Part shown: positions 1 to 8,389 of the stretch, in pieces | How positions within the stretch are numbered: position 1 is the first letter of the stretch | How the letters are laid out: each line of letters opens with the position of its first letter | Assembly (NCBI RefSeq): GCF_900115065.1 | Contig: NZ_FOVE01000016.1 | Span: 1 to 64,000, forward strand | Direction of reading: 5' to 3' | Length of the DNA: 64,000 nt | Source of the DNA: Formivibrio citricus | GTDB taxonomy: Bacteria; Pseudomonadota; Gammaproteobacteria; Burkholderiales; Chitinibacteraceae | The notes under the pieces: generated by a model | The model's database searches: none | The model's input: the letters and a program-made list of their open reading frames with translations, nothing else | Told to the model about the DNA's origin: nothing | Position numbers and translations under genes: made by a program

Positions 1-2342
1 ACCCCCTCATCCGCCAAGCCCGCCAGCCCATTCGGGCGGGCCACCATGGCCCGATAGGCCGCCACCGCCCCCGCCAAGGCCGCTGGCTTGCCCAGATCGT
101 GATAAGAAACCGCCCCATCCGAACCAAGAGTTAGCGCCAGAATCCGCCCCCCGTTCTCCAGATAGCTGACATACACCGCATCCTCCGGCAAATGGCGGGC
201 CGCCTCGGTGGAGGGCAGAATCGTCGGGGTGGTCAACTGGGCGTACTTCGGGTACTGCGTCAGCAACTTGCCATGCAAGGTACTCAACTCGCGCTCGACC
301 TGATCGCGCAAACCGGACAGATTCAATCGTTCGACATCATTCCCCGCCTTGGCCACCTTGTCGTTCAGCACTGCCAACTGGCGCTGCAGGTTCTCCAGCG
401 CAGCGGCCTCCTCGGCAGGCAGCGCCTGTTGACCAGCGCGGGCGGCGGTTTCTTCCAGCAGGGTGCGGGCTTTACTCAACTCAAACAGATGGAAGGCCTT
501 CTCCGGCTGCTTCTGCTCGCCCAACAACTGGGCGTAATCCTTGTATCCCCCGACGTACTGGGCAAACAGGTTCTGTTTGGCTTCGACTCCCAAGCCGGAT
601 TGGGAGCGCAGTTTCTCGATGATGGTGATGTAGCGTTCGTATAGCGGCAGAGCCTGGGTAGGGTTGCCCATCTCCCTGTGGAGAAGGGCGAGGTTCTTGA
701 CTATGGTGGCAGTCACTGGATGCTTGAAGCCTTGGGCTTTTTCTGTAATCGCCAATGCGCGCTGGTAGAGCGGCAACGCTTTTTCGTAGTTGCCCATGGC
801 TTGATAGAGCCTAGCGAGGTTGTTGAGGCGGGTGCCGGTGTCGGGATGCTCAGGGCCTTGGGTTTTTTCGGCGATGGCCAACGCACGCTGGTAGCGCGGC
901 AGGGCTTTTCCGTATTCGCCCATGGCTTGATAGAGCTTGGCGAGATTATTGAGGCGGATTCCGGTATTGGGGTGTTCGGGGCCCTGAGCTTTTTCAGCAA
1001 TCGCCAAGGCGCGCTGGTAAAGTGGCAGGGCTTCGGCGTAATTACCCATGGCTTCGTAGAGCGTGGCGAGGTTGTTGAGGCTGATGCCGGTACTGGGATG
1101 TTCGGGGCCTTGGGCTTTTTCAGAAATCGCCAGTGCGCGCTGGTAAAGCGGCAGGGCTTGGGCATAGTTGCCCATGGTTTGATAGAGTCCGGCGAGGTTG
1201 TTGAGGCTGATGCCGGTCTCGGGATGTTCGGGGCCTTGGGCCTTCTCGGCAATTGCCAAGGCGCGTTGGTAGAGCGGCAGGGCTTGGCTATAGTCGCCCA
1301 TGGCGTAGTAGAGATTGGCGAGGTTGTTGAGACTGGTGCCGGTACTGGGATGTTCGGCGCCTTGGGCCTTCTCGGCAATCGCCAATGCGCGCTGGTAAAG
1401 CGGCAGGGCTTGGCCGTAGTTGCCCATGGCTTTGTAGAGCAAAGCGAGGTTATTGAGGCCGATTCCGGTATTGGGGTGTTCGGGGCCCTGAGCTTTTTCA
1501 GAAATCGCCAGTGTGCGCTGGAAGAACGGCAGGGCTTTGCCGTAATTGCCCATGTCTTGGTAGAGGCTGGCAAGGTTGTTCAGCGCAATGCCGGTTTGAA
1601 TGTGATCGGCCCCGAGCCACGTTTCACGGATGACCAGAATTTCCCTGGCAAAGGGTAATGCCTTGGCATACTCGCCGGTTTTATCCAGTCTGTCACGTTC
1701 GCTGTTCAGGCCACTTATTCGTGCAAGCTGTTTATGGCCCTCAATCATCCAGCGCTGCGCTTTTTGGTTTTCTTCAATTTTCCAGCCTTTCTGGATAAAA
1801 AGATCAAAATCCGCCAGCGGGCCTTCCTTGAGTTCTTTCTCCGACTCAATCAATTCCAGTGTTTCCCGATACCACCGATAGGCAGTTTCGGTATCGCCAC
1901 TGAGCAAGTAGGTGTGGCCGAGATTGACGGTGTTTTCATAGGTTTTTTCCAGGCTGACCGAGTGTTTGCAAGCTGGCCGGGCTTCAAGTGGTTGTTGGGA
2001 CTGGATTTGCCGCCAGCACAGTCCGTTCCATGCCAAGTGATTATTCGGCTCAAGCTCGATGCTGCGGCGATAGGCTGTTATCGCTTCTTCCAAACGGCCT
2101 GATTCTCCGAGGAAAACACCTTTCCAGCGGATCAGCTTGGCATCTTCAGGATGAACCTTGAGCAATTGCTCGACATGCCGCAGTGCCTGCGGCCAGTCCT
2201 TGGAGTTTGCGGCCTTGGAGATGGCTTCGCGAAGCGTTTTTTCATCGGCAGGCAGGGGGGCCGTTTCGGCGCGAAGCAGCGGGGCGGCAAAGCACAGCGC
2301 AGCAGCCAGAGCCAGGCGGGCGAAACGGGGTTGCGGGGTCAT
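1..2342 (-). CDS. Exported TPR-CHAT protein, paralogue 1 (partial, runs off left edge)
   Basis: The reading frame opens at an ATG at 2342 and stays open to the window edge, giving 780 codons without a stop; the C-terminal CHAT catalytic part is outside the window. Residues 1-26 look like a cleavable signal peptide ending in LLRA before ETAPLP. Generic TPRs follow, then an array of about eight 42-residue kinesin-light-chain-type TPRs (DNA period 126 bp), then the linker and early CHAT region, which matches the neighbouring paralogue almost block for block. The 5' leader is also shared with that paralogue, so promoter and gene were duplicated together. Likely an exported protease or protease-like sensor with TPRs for protein binding. 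Catalytic competence cannot be judged here because the His/Cys region is missing. Confidence 0.85.
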   Translation of the reverse strand, partial: MTPQPRFARLALAAALCFAAPLLRAETAPLPADEKTLREAISKAANSKDWPQALRHVEQLLKVHPEDAKLIRWKGVFLGESGRLEEAITAYRRSIELEPNNHLAWNGLCWRQIQSQQPLEARPACKHSVSLEKTYENTVNLGHTYLLSGDTETAYRWYRETLELIESEKELKEGPLADFDLFIQKGWKIEENQKAQRWMIEGHKQLARISGLNSERDRLDKTGEYAKALPFAREILVIRETWLGADHIQTGIALNNLASLYQDMGNYGKALPFFQRTLAISEKAQGPEHPNTGIGLNNLALLYKAMGNYGQALPLYQRALAIAEKAQGAEHPSTGTSLNNLANLYYAMGDYSQALPLYQRALAIAEKAQGPEHPETGISLNNLAGLYQTMGNYAQALPLYQRALAISEKAQGPEHPSTGISLNNLATLYEAMGNYAEALPLYQRALAIAEKAQGPEHPNTGIRLNNLAKLYQAMGEYGKALPRYQRALAIAEKTQGPEHPDTGTRLNNLARLYQAMGNYEKALPLYQRALAITEKAQGFKHPVTATIVKNLALLHREMGNPTQALPLYERYITIIEKLRSQSGLGVEAKQNLFAQYVGGYKDYAQLLGEQKQPEKAFHLFELSKARTLLEETAARAGQQALPAEEAAALENLQRQLAVLNDKVAKAGNDVERLNLSGLRDQVERELSTLHGKLLTQYPKYAQLTTPTILPSTEAARHLPEDAVYVSYLENGGRILALTLGSDGAVSYHDLGKPAALAGAVAAYRAMVARPNGLAGLADEG
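665..1595 (-). repeat. 126-bp tandem repeat array encoding TPRs (paralogue 1)
   Basis: The string GCCCATG followed by a variable TPR helix recurs with a 126-bp period (around 793, 918, 1045, 1171, 1297, 1423 and 1549). Each unit encodes one 42-residue TPR in the frame of the protein. Units differ more from one another than those in the second array. Confidence 0.85.
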
Positions 2343-2376
2343 GTTCGGGGTGTCCTTATGTGTGGCATGCCGGTTG

Positions 2377-2400
2377 GACGTTCAAGGCCAGGTTTGATCA
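2377..2400 (-). promoter_or_regulatory. Putative ECF-type promoter (TGAT-N16-CGTC) of TPR-CHAT paralogue 1
   Basis: On the minus strand TGAT at 2400-2397 is followed after exactly 16 nt by CGTC at 2380-2377, 35 nt before the start codon. The same arrangement precedes the second TPR-CHAT gene and the TPR gene at 9355. CGTC is a common ECF -10 core. The assignment to the local sigma factor is inference. Confidence 0.45.
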
Positions 2401-2445
2401 GGAATTCAAGATGTCTTTTGCGTTGAAGTTATGGTCAATCCCGCT

Positions 2446-5400
2446 TCACACCCCATACAACACAAACGGAGCCCAGTAGGCGGGGTTATCGAGGCCATCC
2501 TGGCTGTTGATGAACTCCCGCTTCACCGCATTCAAGGCTTTGATCTGGTCTTCGCCGTTCTTCAGACGGGCAAAGAACCGGCGCATGAATTCGGAAGTAG
2601 CCTCATCATCCACCTGCCACAGCGTCAACACCGTATTCACATTGCCCGCCACATACAGCGCAAACGGCAAGCCCATCACGCCTTCTCCCTGAATGCTCTT
2701 GCCCACCCCGGTCTCGCAAGCCGAGAGCACCACCAGATCGGACTTCAGTGAATACCCCGGCCATTCGGCAGCGGTAACATAGCCATCGGCCTGCGGTGTT
2801 ACCGCCTTCTGCCCGAGTACCACCGAACTCAAAGCCGGCACCTCGGTAGACAGATAACCATGGGTCGAGAACAGCAGATACCGGTAATCCGCCAGCTTGC
2901 CGGCACGGTTCAGGCTCTGTAGATTGAGTTCGGTGGCCTGATCCGCCAGATACAGATCGGTCTGGTTAGCACCAAAGGTTTTACGCACACCTTCCAACTC
3001 TGCCACCGTACCGGGCAAGGGAATCCAGCGGGTGCTTCGCAATGCCGCATACCCCTGACGAACCGCCTCGCTGTTACCTGAGCGCAATCCGCGGTGGATC
3101 TGCTCGGCCATTTTGCCCGCATCGGTGTTTGCTTGAAGGGCGGGGGTCGCCTGATTGACGGGGGCGGCCCCGAAATCTGGATTCCCCATCCCGAATACAG
3201 TCTTGGCGCGTGCCAGATGGCGGTATTCATCCGCCCGTTGTCGCAAGAGTGCATAGATCGACAAAGACTGCGCCAGGCTCACATCATGCTGTTTCAAGAC
3301 CGGCTCACCGGCAAAGCGCAGCGTATCGAACGGCAACAAAGCCAAAGCCCCATCGGGCGAGATGATCCACTGCCGTTTACCGGCCAGCTTGTCTTGAATC
3401 GGCACCAGCAGTTGCTGGCCGAGCCAGTCTTGCAGCTCGGAGACATCCGAGATTTTCTTTGCCCCTTCCGGCAGGGCTTCAGCGGTTGAGACTAACGCAT
3501 ATTGGCCATTGGCCAACTTCACGGCACGCTGCCCCAATTTGGCCAAGCCAGCCAACCCCTCCGGTTGGGCAATGATGGCGCGATAGGTTGCTACGGCCTG
3601 ATTCAAACCGGCTGGATTACCCAGATCGTGATATGTGACCACACCATCCGAGCTCATGGTCAACGCCAGAATCTTGCCGCCGTTCTCCAAAAAGCTCACA
3701 AACAGCGCATCGGATGGCAACAGCTTGGCTGCTTCCGTGGCTTCCAGAATCGTTGGGGTGGTGAGTTGGGCGTATTTGGGGAATTGTTGCAGTAGCTTGC
3801 TATGCAATATCCCCAGATCGCGTTCGACTTGATCGCGTTCACCCAACAACGCCATGCGTTGGCTATCGTTATCTGCCTTGGCGACTTTGTCGTTCAATAT
3901 GGCTAACTGGCGTTGCAGGTTCTCTAACTGAACGGCATCGGCTTCGGGTAGTGCCAAGCGGCCAGCGCGGGCGGCGGTTTCTTCCAGCAGTGTGCGGGCC
4001 TTGCTCAACTCAAAGAGGTGAAATGCCTTCTCCGGTTGTTTCTGCTCACCTAGAATCTGGGCGTATTTCTTGTAACCGCTTACATACTGGGCAAACAGGT
4101 TCTGTTTGTTCTCCACGCCCAAGCCGGATTGGCTGCGGAGCTTTTCGATGATGGCGACGTAGCGTTCATAAAGTGGCAAGGCTAAATCCGGGTGGGCCAT
4201 TTCCCAGTGCAGGAGGGCAAGGTTTTTGGTCAAGGTTGCTGTGGAGGGGTGGTCTGGGCCTTGGGCTTTCTCGGCGATGGTTAGAGCGCGCTGATACAGC
4301 GGCAGGGCTTTGTCATTATTGCCCATGTCTGAGTACAACCCAGCTAGGTTGTTGAGGCTGGTGCCGGTATCGGGGTGGTCTGGGCCGAGAGATTTTTCAG
4401 CGATGGCGAGGGCGCGCTGATACAGCGGCAGGGCTTGGGCGTACTGGCCCATGTGGGAGTACAGCTGGGCGAGGTTATTGAGGCTAGTGCCGGTTCTGGG
4501 GTGGTCGGGGCCGAGGGTTTTTTTAGCGATGGCGTGGGCGCGTTGGTAGAGCGGCAGGGCTTGGGCGTACTGGCCCATGTTGTCATACAGCAAGGCGAGG
4601 TCGTTGAGGCTGGTGGCGGTTCTGGGGTGGTCCAGGCCTTGGGACTTTTCAGCGATGACGAGGGCGCGTTGGTAGAGCGGCAGGGCTTGGGCGTATTGGC
4701 CCATGGCTCGGTACAGCGCGGCGAGGTTGTTGAGGTGGGTGCCAGTATTTGGGTGGTCCGGGCCTTGGGACTTTTCAGCGATGACGAGGGCGCGTTGGTA
4801 GAGCGGCAGGGCTTGGGCGTACTGGCCCATAGCTCGGTACAGCTCGGCGAGGTTGTTGAGGTAGGTGCCGGTATTGGAGTGGTCGGGGCCGAGGGTTTTT
4901 TCAGCGATGGCGAGTGCGCGTTGGTAGAGCGGCAGGGCTTGGGCGTACTGGCCCATGTTGTCATACAGCAAGGCGAGGTTGTTGAGGCTGGTGGCGGTTC
5001 TGGGGTGGTCCGGGCCTTGGGACTTTTCAGCGATGACGAGGGCGCGTTGGTAGAGCGGCAGGGCTTGGGCATATTGGCCCATGGCTCGGTACAGCGCGGC
5101 GAGGTTGTTGATGCTGGTGGCGGTGCTGGGGTGCTCGGGAGCAAGGAAACGCTCCCGGATTGCGAGCTGTTCCCGGAGTACTTCCGCCGCAGCGGCATAT
5201 TTCCCAGCTTGTTCCAACTTTATGTATTGATCATACAGCTGTTGGGCCTTATCCCGAGCAGGATCGTAACTTTGCGCCATCCACAGCCTTGCCTTCCGGC
5301 TTTCTTCCACCTGCCAGCTCTTCTGGATAAATAAATCAAAATCTGCCAGCGGGCCTTCCTTGAGTTCTTTCTCCGACTCAATCAATCCCAGTGTTTCCCG

Positions 5401-5874
5401 ATACCAGCGATAGGCATTTTCCGTATCGCCACTGAGCAGGTAGGTGTGGCCGAGATTGACGGTATTTGCATAGTCTTTTTTCAGGCTGACCGAGCGCTCG
5501 CAAGCCGGCCGGGCTTCCAGTGGTTGTTGGGACTGGATTTGCCGCCAGCACAGTCCGTTCCATGCCGCGTGATCATCTGGCGCAAGCTCGATGCTGCGGC
5601 GATAGGCCGAGATCGCTTCTTTCAGACGGCCCGATTCCCCCAGAAAATTCCCTTTCCAACGGATCAGCTTGGCATCTTCAGGATGAATCTTGAGCAATAG
5701 CTCGACATGCCGCAGCGCCTGCGGCCAGTCCTTGGCATCCCACGCCTTGGAGACCGCGTCGCGAAGCGTTTTTTCGTCAGCAGGCAGGGGCGCCGTTTCG
5801 GCTCGAAGCACTGGGGCGGCAAAGCACAGCGCAACAGTCAGCGCCAGGCGGGCGAGACGGGTTTGCGGAGTCAT
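2446..5874 (-). CDS. Exported TPR-CHAT protease, paralogue 2
   Basis: A protein of 1142 residues if started at the ATG at 5874; a longer frame to 5982 exists, but 5874 has GAGAGGA upstream and begins a clear signal peptide (about 1-26, ending VLRA). Domains: signal peptide, generic TPRs (about 30-200), about eight 42-residue TPRs (about 250-600), a helical linker, and a C-terminal CHAT domain (caspase HetF associated with TPRs). The catalytic dyad is visible as His in FSTHG (about 1005) and Cys in LSACETG (about 1053), so it is probably an active cysteine protease. The export signal places it in the periplasm or envelope, unlike the cytoplasmic TPR-CHAT (Csx29) of type III-E CRISPR. It lies 103 bp upstream of paralogue 1. 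The substrate is unknown; the nearby membrane protein at 7865 is a speculative candidate. Confidence 0.9.
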   Translation of the reverse strand: MTPQTRLARLALTVALCFAAPVLRAETAPLPADEKTLRDAVSKAWDAKDWPQALRHVELLLKIHPEDAKLIRWKGNFLGESGRLKEAISAYRRSIELAPDDHAAWNGLCWRQIQSQQPLEARPACERSVSLKKDYANTVNLGHTYLLSGDTENAYRWYRETLGLIESEKELKEGPLADFDLFIQKSWQVEESRKARLWMAQSYDPARDKAQQLYDQYIKLEQAGKYAAAAEVLREQLAIRERFLAPEHPSTATSINNLAALYRAMGQYAQALPLYQRALVIAEKSQGPDHPRTATSLNNLALLYDNMGQYAQALPLYQRALAIAEKTLGPDHSNTGTYLNNLAELYRAMGQYAQALPLYQRALVIAEKSQGPDHPNTGTHLNNLAALYRAMGQYAQALPLYQRALVIAEKSQGLDHPRTATSLNDLALLYDNMGQYAQALPLYQRAHAIAKKTLGPDHPRTGTSLNNLAQLYSHMGQYAQALPLYQRALAIAEKSLGPDHPDTGTSLNNLAGLYSDMGNNDKALPLYQRALTIAEKAQGPDHPSTATLTKNLALLHWEMAHPDLALPLYERYVAIIEKLRSQSGLGVENKQNLFAQYVSGYKKYAQILGEQKQPEKAFHLFELSKARTLLEETAARAGRLALPEADAVQLENLQRQLAILNDKVAKADNDSQRMALLGERDQVERDLGILHSKLLQQFPKYAQLTTPTILEATEAAKLLPSDALFVSFLENGGKILALTMSSDGVVTYHDLGNPAGLNQAVATYRAIIAQPEGLAGLAKLGQRAVKLANGQYALVSTAEALPEGAKKISDVSELQDWLGQQLLVPIQDKLAGKRQWIISPDGALALLPFDTLRFAGEPVLKQHDVSLAQSLSIYALLRQRADEYRHLARAKTVFGMGNPDFGAAPVNQATPALQANTDAGKMAEQIHRGLRSGNSEAVRQGYAALRSTRWIPLPGTVAELEGVRKTFGANQTDLYLADQATELNLQSLNRAGKLADYRYLLFSTHGYLSTEVPALSSVVLGQKAVTPQADGYVTAAEWPGYSLKSDLVVLSACETGVGKSIQGEGVMGLPFALYVAGNVNTVLTLWQVDDEATSEFMRRFFARLKNGEDQIKALNAVKREFINSQDGLDNPAYWAPFVLYGV
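4195..5125 (-). repeat. 126-bp tandem repeat array encoding TPRs (paralogue 2)
   Basis: Near-identical 126-bp units (around 4323, 4449, 4575, 4701, 4827, 4953 and 5079) each encode one TPR. Units at 4575 and 4953 share the same variable helix (DNMGQYAQ), and 4701 and 5079 share another (RAMGQYAQ), giving a 378-bp higher-order period. This suggests recent unequal exchange. Confidence 0.85.
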
Positions 5875-5908
5875 GTTCGGTGTGTCCTCTCGTGTGGCAT
5901 ACCCTTTG

Positions 5909-5932
5909 GACGGCCAAAGCCGGGGTTTGTCA
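5909..5932 (-). promoter_or_regulatory. Putative ECF-type promoter (TGAC-N16-CGTC) of TPR-CHAT paralogue 2
   Basis: TGAC at 5932-5929 and CGTC at 5912-5909 on the minus strand are separated by 16 nt. CGTC ends 35 nt before the ATG at 5874. The flanks CCTGACAAA and CGTCCAA are also seen upstream of 9355 and, in part, of 2342. Confidence 0.5.
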
Positions 5933-5955
5933 GGGTGGTGTTGCGGGCGATGGTA

Positions 5956-5983
5956 TTGCTGCCGTTCAAGCCGTTGATACAAT
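5956..5983 (+). promoter_or_regulatory. Putative sigma-70 promoter of the ClsB-like gene
   Basis: TTGCTG at 5956-5961 and TACAAT at 5978-5983 are separated by 16 nt. Transcription would begin near 5990, which argues against start codons upstream of that point for the next gene. Confidence 0.4.
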
Positions 5984-6014
5984 GAGCTTCTTTCAGGTGC
6001 TGATGATAGCTGAA

Positions 6015-7202
6015 ATGATGAAGAAATCGGATTGTCCGGATGGTTCGGGTTTGTTTTTGCCGGGATATTGCATCTCGCTGCTTTGTAGCGGCGCGGAATA
6101 TTTCCCGGCGCTGATCGGGGCGATCAAGGCGGCGAAGCAGGAAATTTACTTGCAGACCTATATCTTTGCCGATGATGCCACCGGGCAGGCGGTTAGTGCG
6201 GCGCTTTGCGATGCTGCGCGCCGTGGGGTGAGTGTACGGGTGATGGTGGATGGTTTCGGGGGGGAGGACTTCCCGGAAAAAATCCGGCCGGCGCTGGTCG
6301 CTGAGGGTGTGGAGGTGCTGATCTTTCGGCCACGGCGGCGCTGGAGCTTGCCCGGCCGGTTCCATTTGCGACGCTTGCATCGCAAGCTGTGCGTGGTGGA
6401 TCGGTCCGTTGCATTCGCAGGCGGTATCAATGTGATTGATGACCGAAATACGCCTCAGCCCATGGGCCCCCGGTTTGATTTTGCCGTTGAGGTCAAAGGG
6501 CCGGTTGTGGCGGGGATTCATGCTTCCATGATCAGGCTGTGGCGGGTGGTTTCTTTGACCCAGTTGCGGCGGCGAGGCGTATTCCCCTGCGGGGAGTTCC
6601 CCTCTGGCGGGATGGCGGGTTCGCAGCGCGTGGGTTTTCTGTTGCGAGACAATCTGCGGTATCGCCATGCCATTGAGCAGGCGTATCTGGCGGTCATTGC
6701 GAATGCGCGCGAGGAGATCATCCTCTCCAATGCGTATTTCCTTCCGGGCCGGCGGCTGATGAGGGCGATTCTGGATGCGGCACGGCGCGGGGTGCGCGTT
6801 TCGCTGTTGCTGCAAGGGCGTATCGAATACGGATTTCAGCATTATGCAACTCAGAGTTATTACGCGACGTTGCTTGAGGCAGGGGTGCGGATTTTTGAGT
6901 ATCAGGAAAGTTTCTTGCATGCCAAAGTTGCGGTGATCGATGGCCAGTGGGCGACAGTGGGCTCCAGCAATGTCGACCCTTTCAGCCTGCTGTTGGCTAG
7001 AGAGGCCAATGTGGTTGTGGATGATGCGGCGTTTGCGGCCAGTTTGCGTGCGGAGCTGATGGAGGCCATTGAGCAGCGGTCCAGAGAAATCGCCCGTGAA
7101 CACTGGCGCCACAGCAGTGCCGGGGCCGGTTTCTTGCAACGCATCAGCTATGCGTTGTTGCGCGCGTGTGTTGTGTTCGTTTGCCCGGCAGAGCCTTATT
7201 GA
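6015..7202 (+). CDS. clsB: Phospholipase D-family cardiolipin synthase, ClsB-like
   Basis: A protein of 395 residues with two HKD motifs typical of the PLD superfamily: LHRKLCVVD in the first half and LHAKVAVID near the C-terminus, the latter followed by a GSSN segment. Order and length fit the ClsB group of cardiolipin synthases, which transfer phosphatidyl groups at the inner membrane and lack the N-terminal transmembrane pair of ClsA. Upstream in-frame starts at 5982 and 6003 exist; 6015 is chosen because it matches the N-terminus of the family and lies downstream of a plausible promoter. The gene is divergent from the TPR-CHAT pair and leads into the sigma-factor gene 29 bp later, so it may be the first gene of that operon. 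An exported phospholipase role is less likely because no signal peptide is seen. Confidence 0.85.
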   Translation: MMKKSDCPDGSGLFLPGYCISLLCSGAEYFPALIGAIKAAKQEIYLQTYIFADDATGQAVSAALCDAARRGVSVRVMVDGFGGEDFPEKIRPALVAEGVEVLIFRPRRRWSLPGRFHLRRLHRKLCVVDRSVAFAGGINVIDDRNTPQPMGPRFDFAVEVKGPVVAGIHASMIRLWRVVSLTQLRRRGVFPCGEFPSGGMAGSQRVGFLLRDNLRYRHAIEQAYLAVIANAREEIILSNAYFLPGRRLMRAILDAARRGVRVSLLLQGRIEYGFQHYATQSYYATLLEAGVRIFEYQESFLHAKVAVIDGQWATVGSSNVDPFSLLLAREANVVVDDAAFAASLRAELMEAIEQRSREIAREHWRHSSAGAGFLQRISYALLRACVVFVCPAEPY

Positions 7203-7231
7203 GTTCGGGCGACCTTATTCGAAAGAACCAG

Positions 7232-7861
7232 ATGAAAATGGATGTTCCCCGTCTAAGTCATGAGGCGCCGGATCGGGAGGCGTTGCGGGCTTTGTCCGGT
7301 GCTCCCAAAGACCGGAATGCCGCCATGCGGCTGCTGTTTGACCGGCATGCCGTACGTTTGATGCGCCATCTGCGTTTCAGGTTTTCCTTGCCGGAGAGCA
7401 TCGCCGAGGAGATTACGGCGCAAGCTTTTTTGCGAGCGTATGAGAAGGCTGACGATTTTCGCGGGGATTGCGAGGTGGCTTCGTGGCTGGTGCAGATTGC
7501 CCGGAATCTGGCTGTGGACCATTTGCGGCGGGAGGGGCGCATGGAATCGCTGGAGGATGAGGATTTCGCTGGCAATGCCGATATTTTTTGCGAGCTGGTT
7601 CCAGCCAGTCATGAGCCTCATGCCCTTCTGGAAAACAAGCAGGTGGCCCATTGTGTTCGCGAGCGGTTTACCGCTTTCCGTCTGCGCCATCCGGAGGCCG
7701 CGACGGCGCTTTGGGAACGTCACGTCAATGAGGTTTCGCCTCAGGAAATTGCGCCCATGCTGGGGCGTACCTACAGAGCCACTTGCCAGTTTCTGAGCGA
7801 GTGGGGCAAAAAACTGCGGCAGTTCGTTGCGCCGTGCTACGAGTTGCTGAAAGGGGAGTAG
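7232..7861 (+). CDS. ECF-like RNA polymerase sigma factor
   Basis: A protein of 209 residues. Region 2 is clear (FRGDCEVASWLVQIARNLA, then VDHLRR), matching the -10 recognition helices of sigma-70 region 2. Region 4 is present but divergent (VSPQEIAPMLGRTYRATCQF near 165-185), an HTH expected to read the -35 box. Size and lack of regions 1 and 3 fit an ECF factor. GAAAGAACC precedes the chosen ATG; a second ATG lies two codons later. The next gene starts 3 bp after the stop and encodes a single-pass membrane protein, the usual place for an anti-sigma. I propose that it reads the TGAY-N16-CGTC boxes upstream of the TPR-CHAT and TPR genes; no copy of that box is seen upstream of this gene itself. 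Confidence 0.85.
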   Translation: MKMDVPRLSHEAPDREALRALSGAPKDRNAAMRLLFDRHAVRLMRHLRFRFSLPESIAEEITAQAFLRAYEKADDFRGDCEVASWLVQIARNLAVDHLRREGRMESLEDEDFAGNADIFCELVPASHEPHALLENKQVAHCVRERFTAFRLRHPEAATALWERHVNEVSPQEIAPMLGRTYRATCQFLSEWGKKLRQFVAPCYELLKGE

Positions 7862-7864
7862 GCC

Positions 7865-8389
7865 ATGACTTTGCCTTCGCGGGATGATGTGCCGCACAAA
7901 GACGAACCGCTTGATCCCTTGCTTTTGCAGACCCTGAAAGAGCATGGCGAATCCTTGACGCCGGATGGCATGTCTCGTGGCCGTATCTGGCAGCGCATCG
8001 ATGCCAGGCTGAATACCCCTGCGCAAGGGTTTGACTGGCGCAACGGGTGGCATGCATTGATGGCGACCCCCAAGCGCTGGGGAACCGCCCTGGCTTTTAT
8101 TCTGGTGGCGGCCATTGGCATGCCGCTTCTGATTTCGCGGCAACCGTCGCCGGATTGGGGTGCGGTGGAATTCAAGGGCGTCAGGGTTGTCGCCATGACG
8201 CAAAACATGCGTACGGATTTTGAGGAGGCGCTGCGCCAAATGAACGTTCCGTTCGAGATGATCCAGCAGGATGGGCGTTCTGCGCTTCTGATTCGTGCTG
8301 TCGATGTCCAGAGGCTGGATATGCCATTCAGGCAGAAGTGGGGGTTGCCCGAGGCCGAAACGGGTACGCTTCAGGTGGTTTTTGAATGA
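7865..8389 (+). CDS. Single-pass membrane protein, possible anti-sigma factor
   Basis: A protein of 174 residues. The N-terminal 75 or so residues are hydrophilic, followed by one transmembrane helix (about 76-94, TALAFILVAAIGMPLLI) and an extracytoplasmic domain of about 80 residues. No zinc-binding HxxxCxxC anti-sigma motif is present, so the assignment rests on topology and position: 3 bp after the sigma gene and overlapping the caspase gene by the 4-bp ATGA. Such a protein would hold the sigma factor at the membrane and release it when its outer part is cleaved. Two exported proteases of the locus could do this; that link is inference. I do not recognise the family. Confidence 0.6.
   Translation: MTLPSRDDVPHKDEPLDPLLLQTLKEHGESLTPDGMSRGRIWQRIDARLNTPAQGFDWRNGWHALMATPKRWGTALAFILVAAIGMPLLISRQPSPDWGAVEFKGVRVVAMTQNMRTDFEEALRQMNVPFEMIQQDGRSALLIRAVDVQRLDMPFRQKWGLPEAETGTLQVVFE

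Noticed and set aside
678-1658. Plus-strand ORF with regular repeats opposite the first TPR array
   Set aside because: The repeats are the 126-bp TPR units read on the wrong strand; the same happens at 4375-5334.
665-5125. CRISPR-like repeat arrays
   Set aside because: The period is 126 bp, every unit is coding in one frame, and there are no short repeats with unique spacers. No cas genes are present, so this is not a type III-E CRISPR locus despite the TPR-CHAT proteins.
5871-7139. A 422-codon minus-strand ORF opposite the ClsB-like gene
   Set aside because: It is the antisense shadow of a gene with two clear HKD motifs, and its translation shows no domain and odd composition (His, Arg, Gln-rich).
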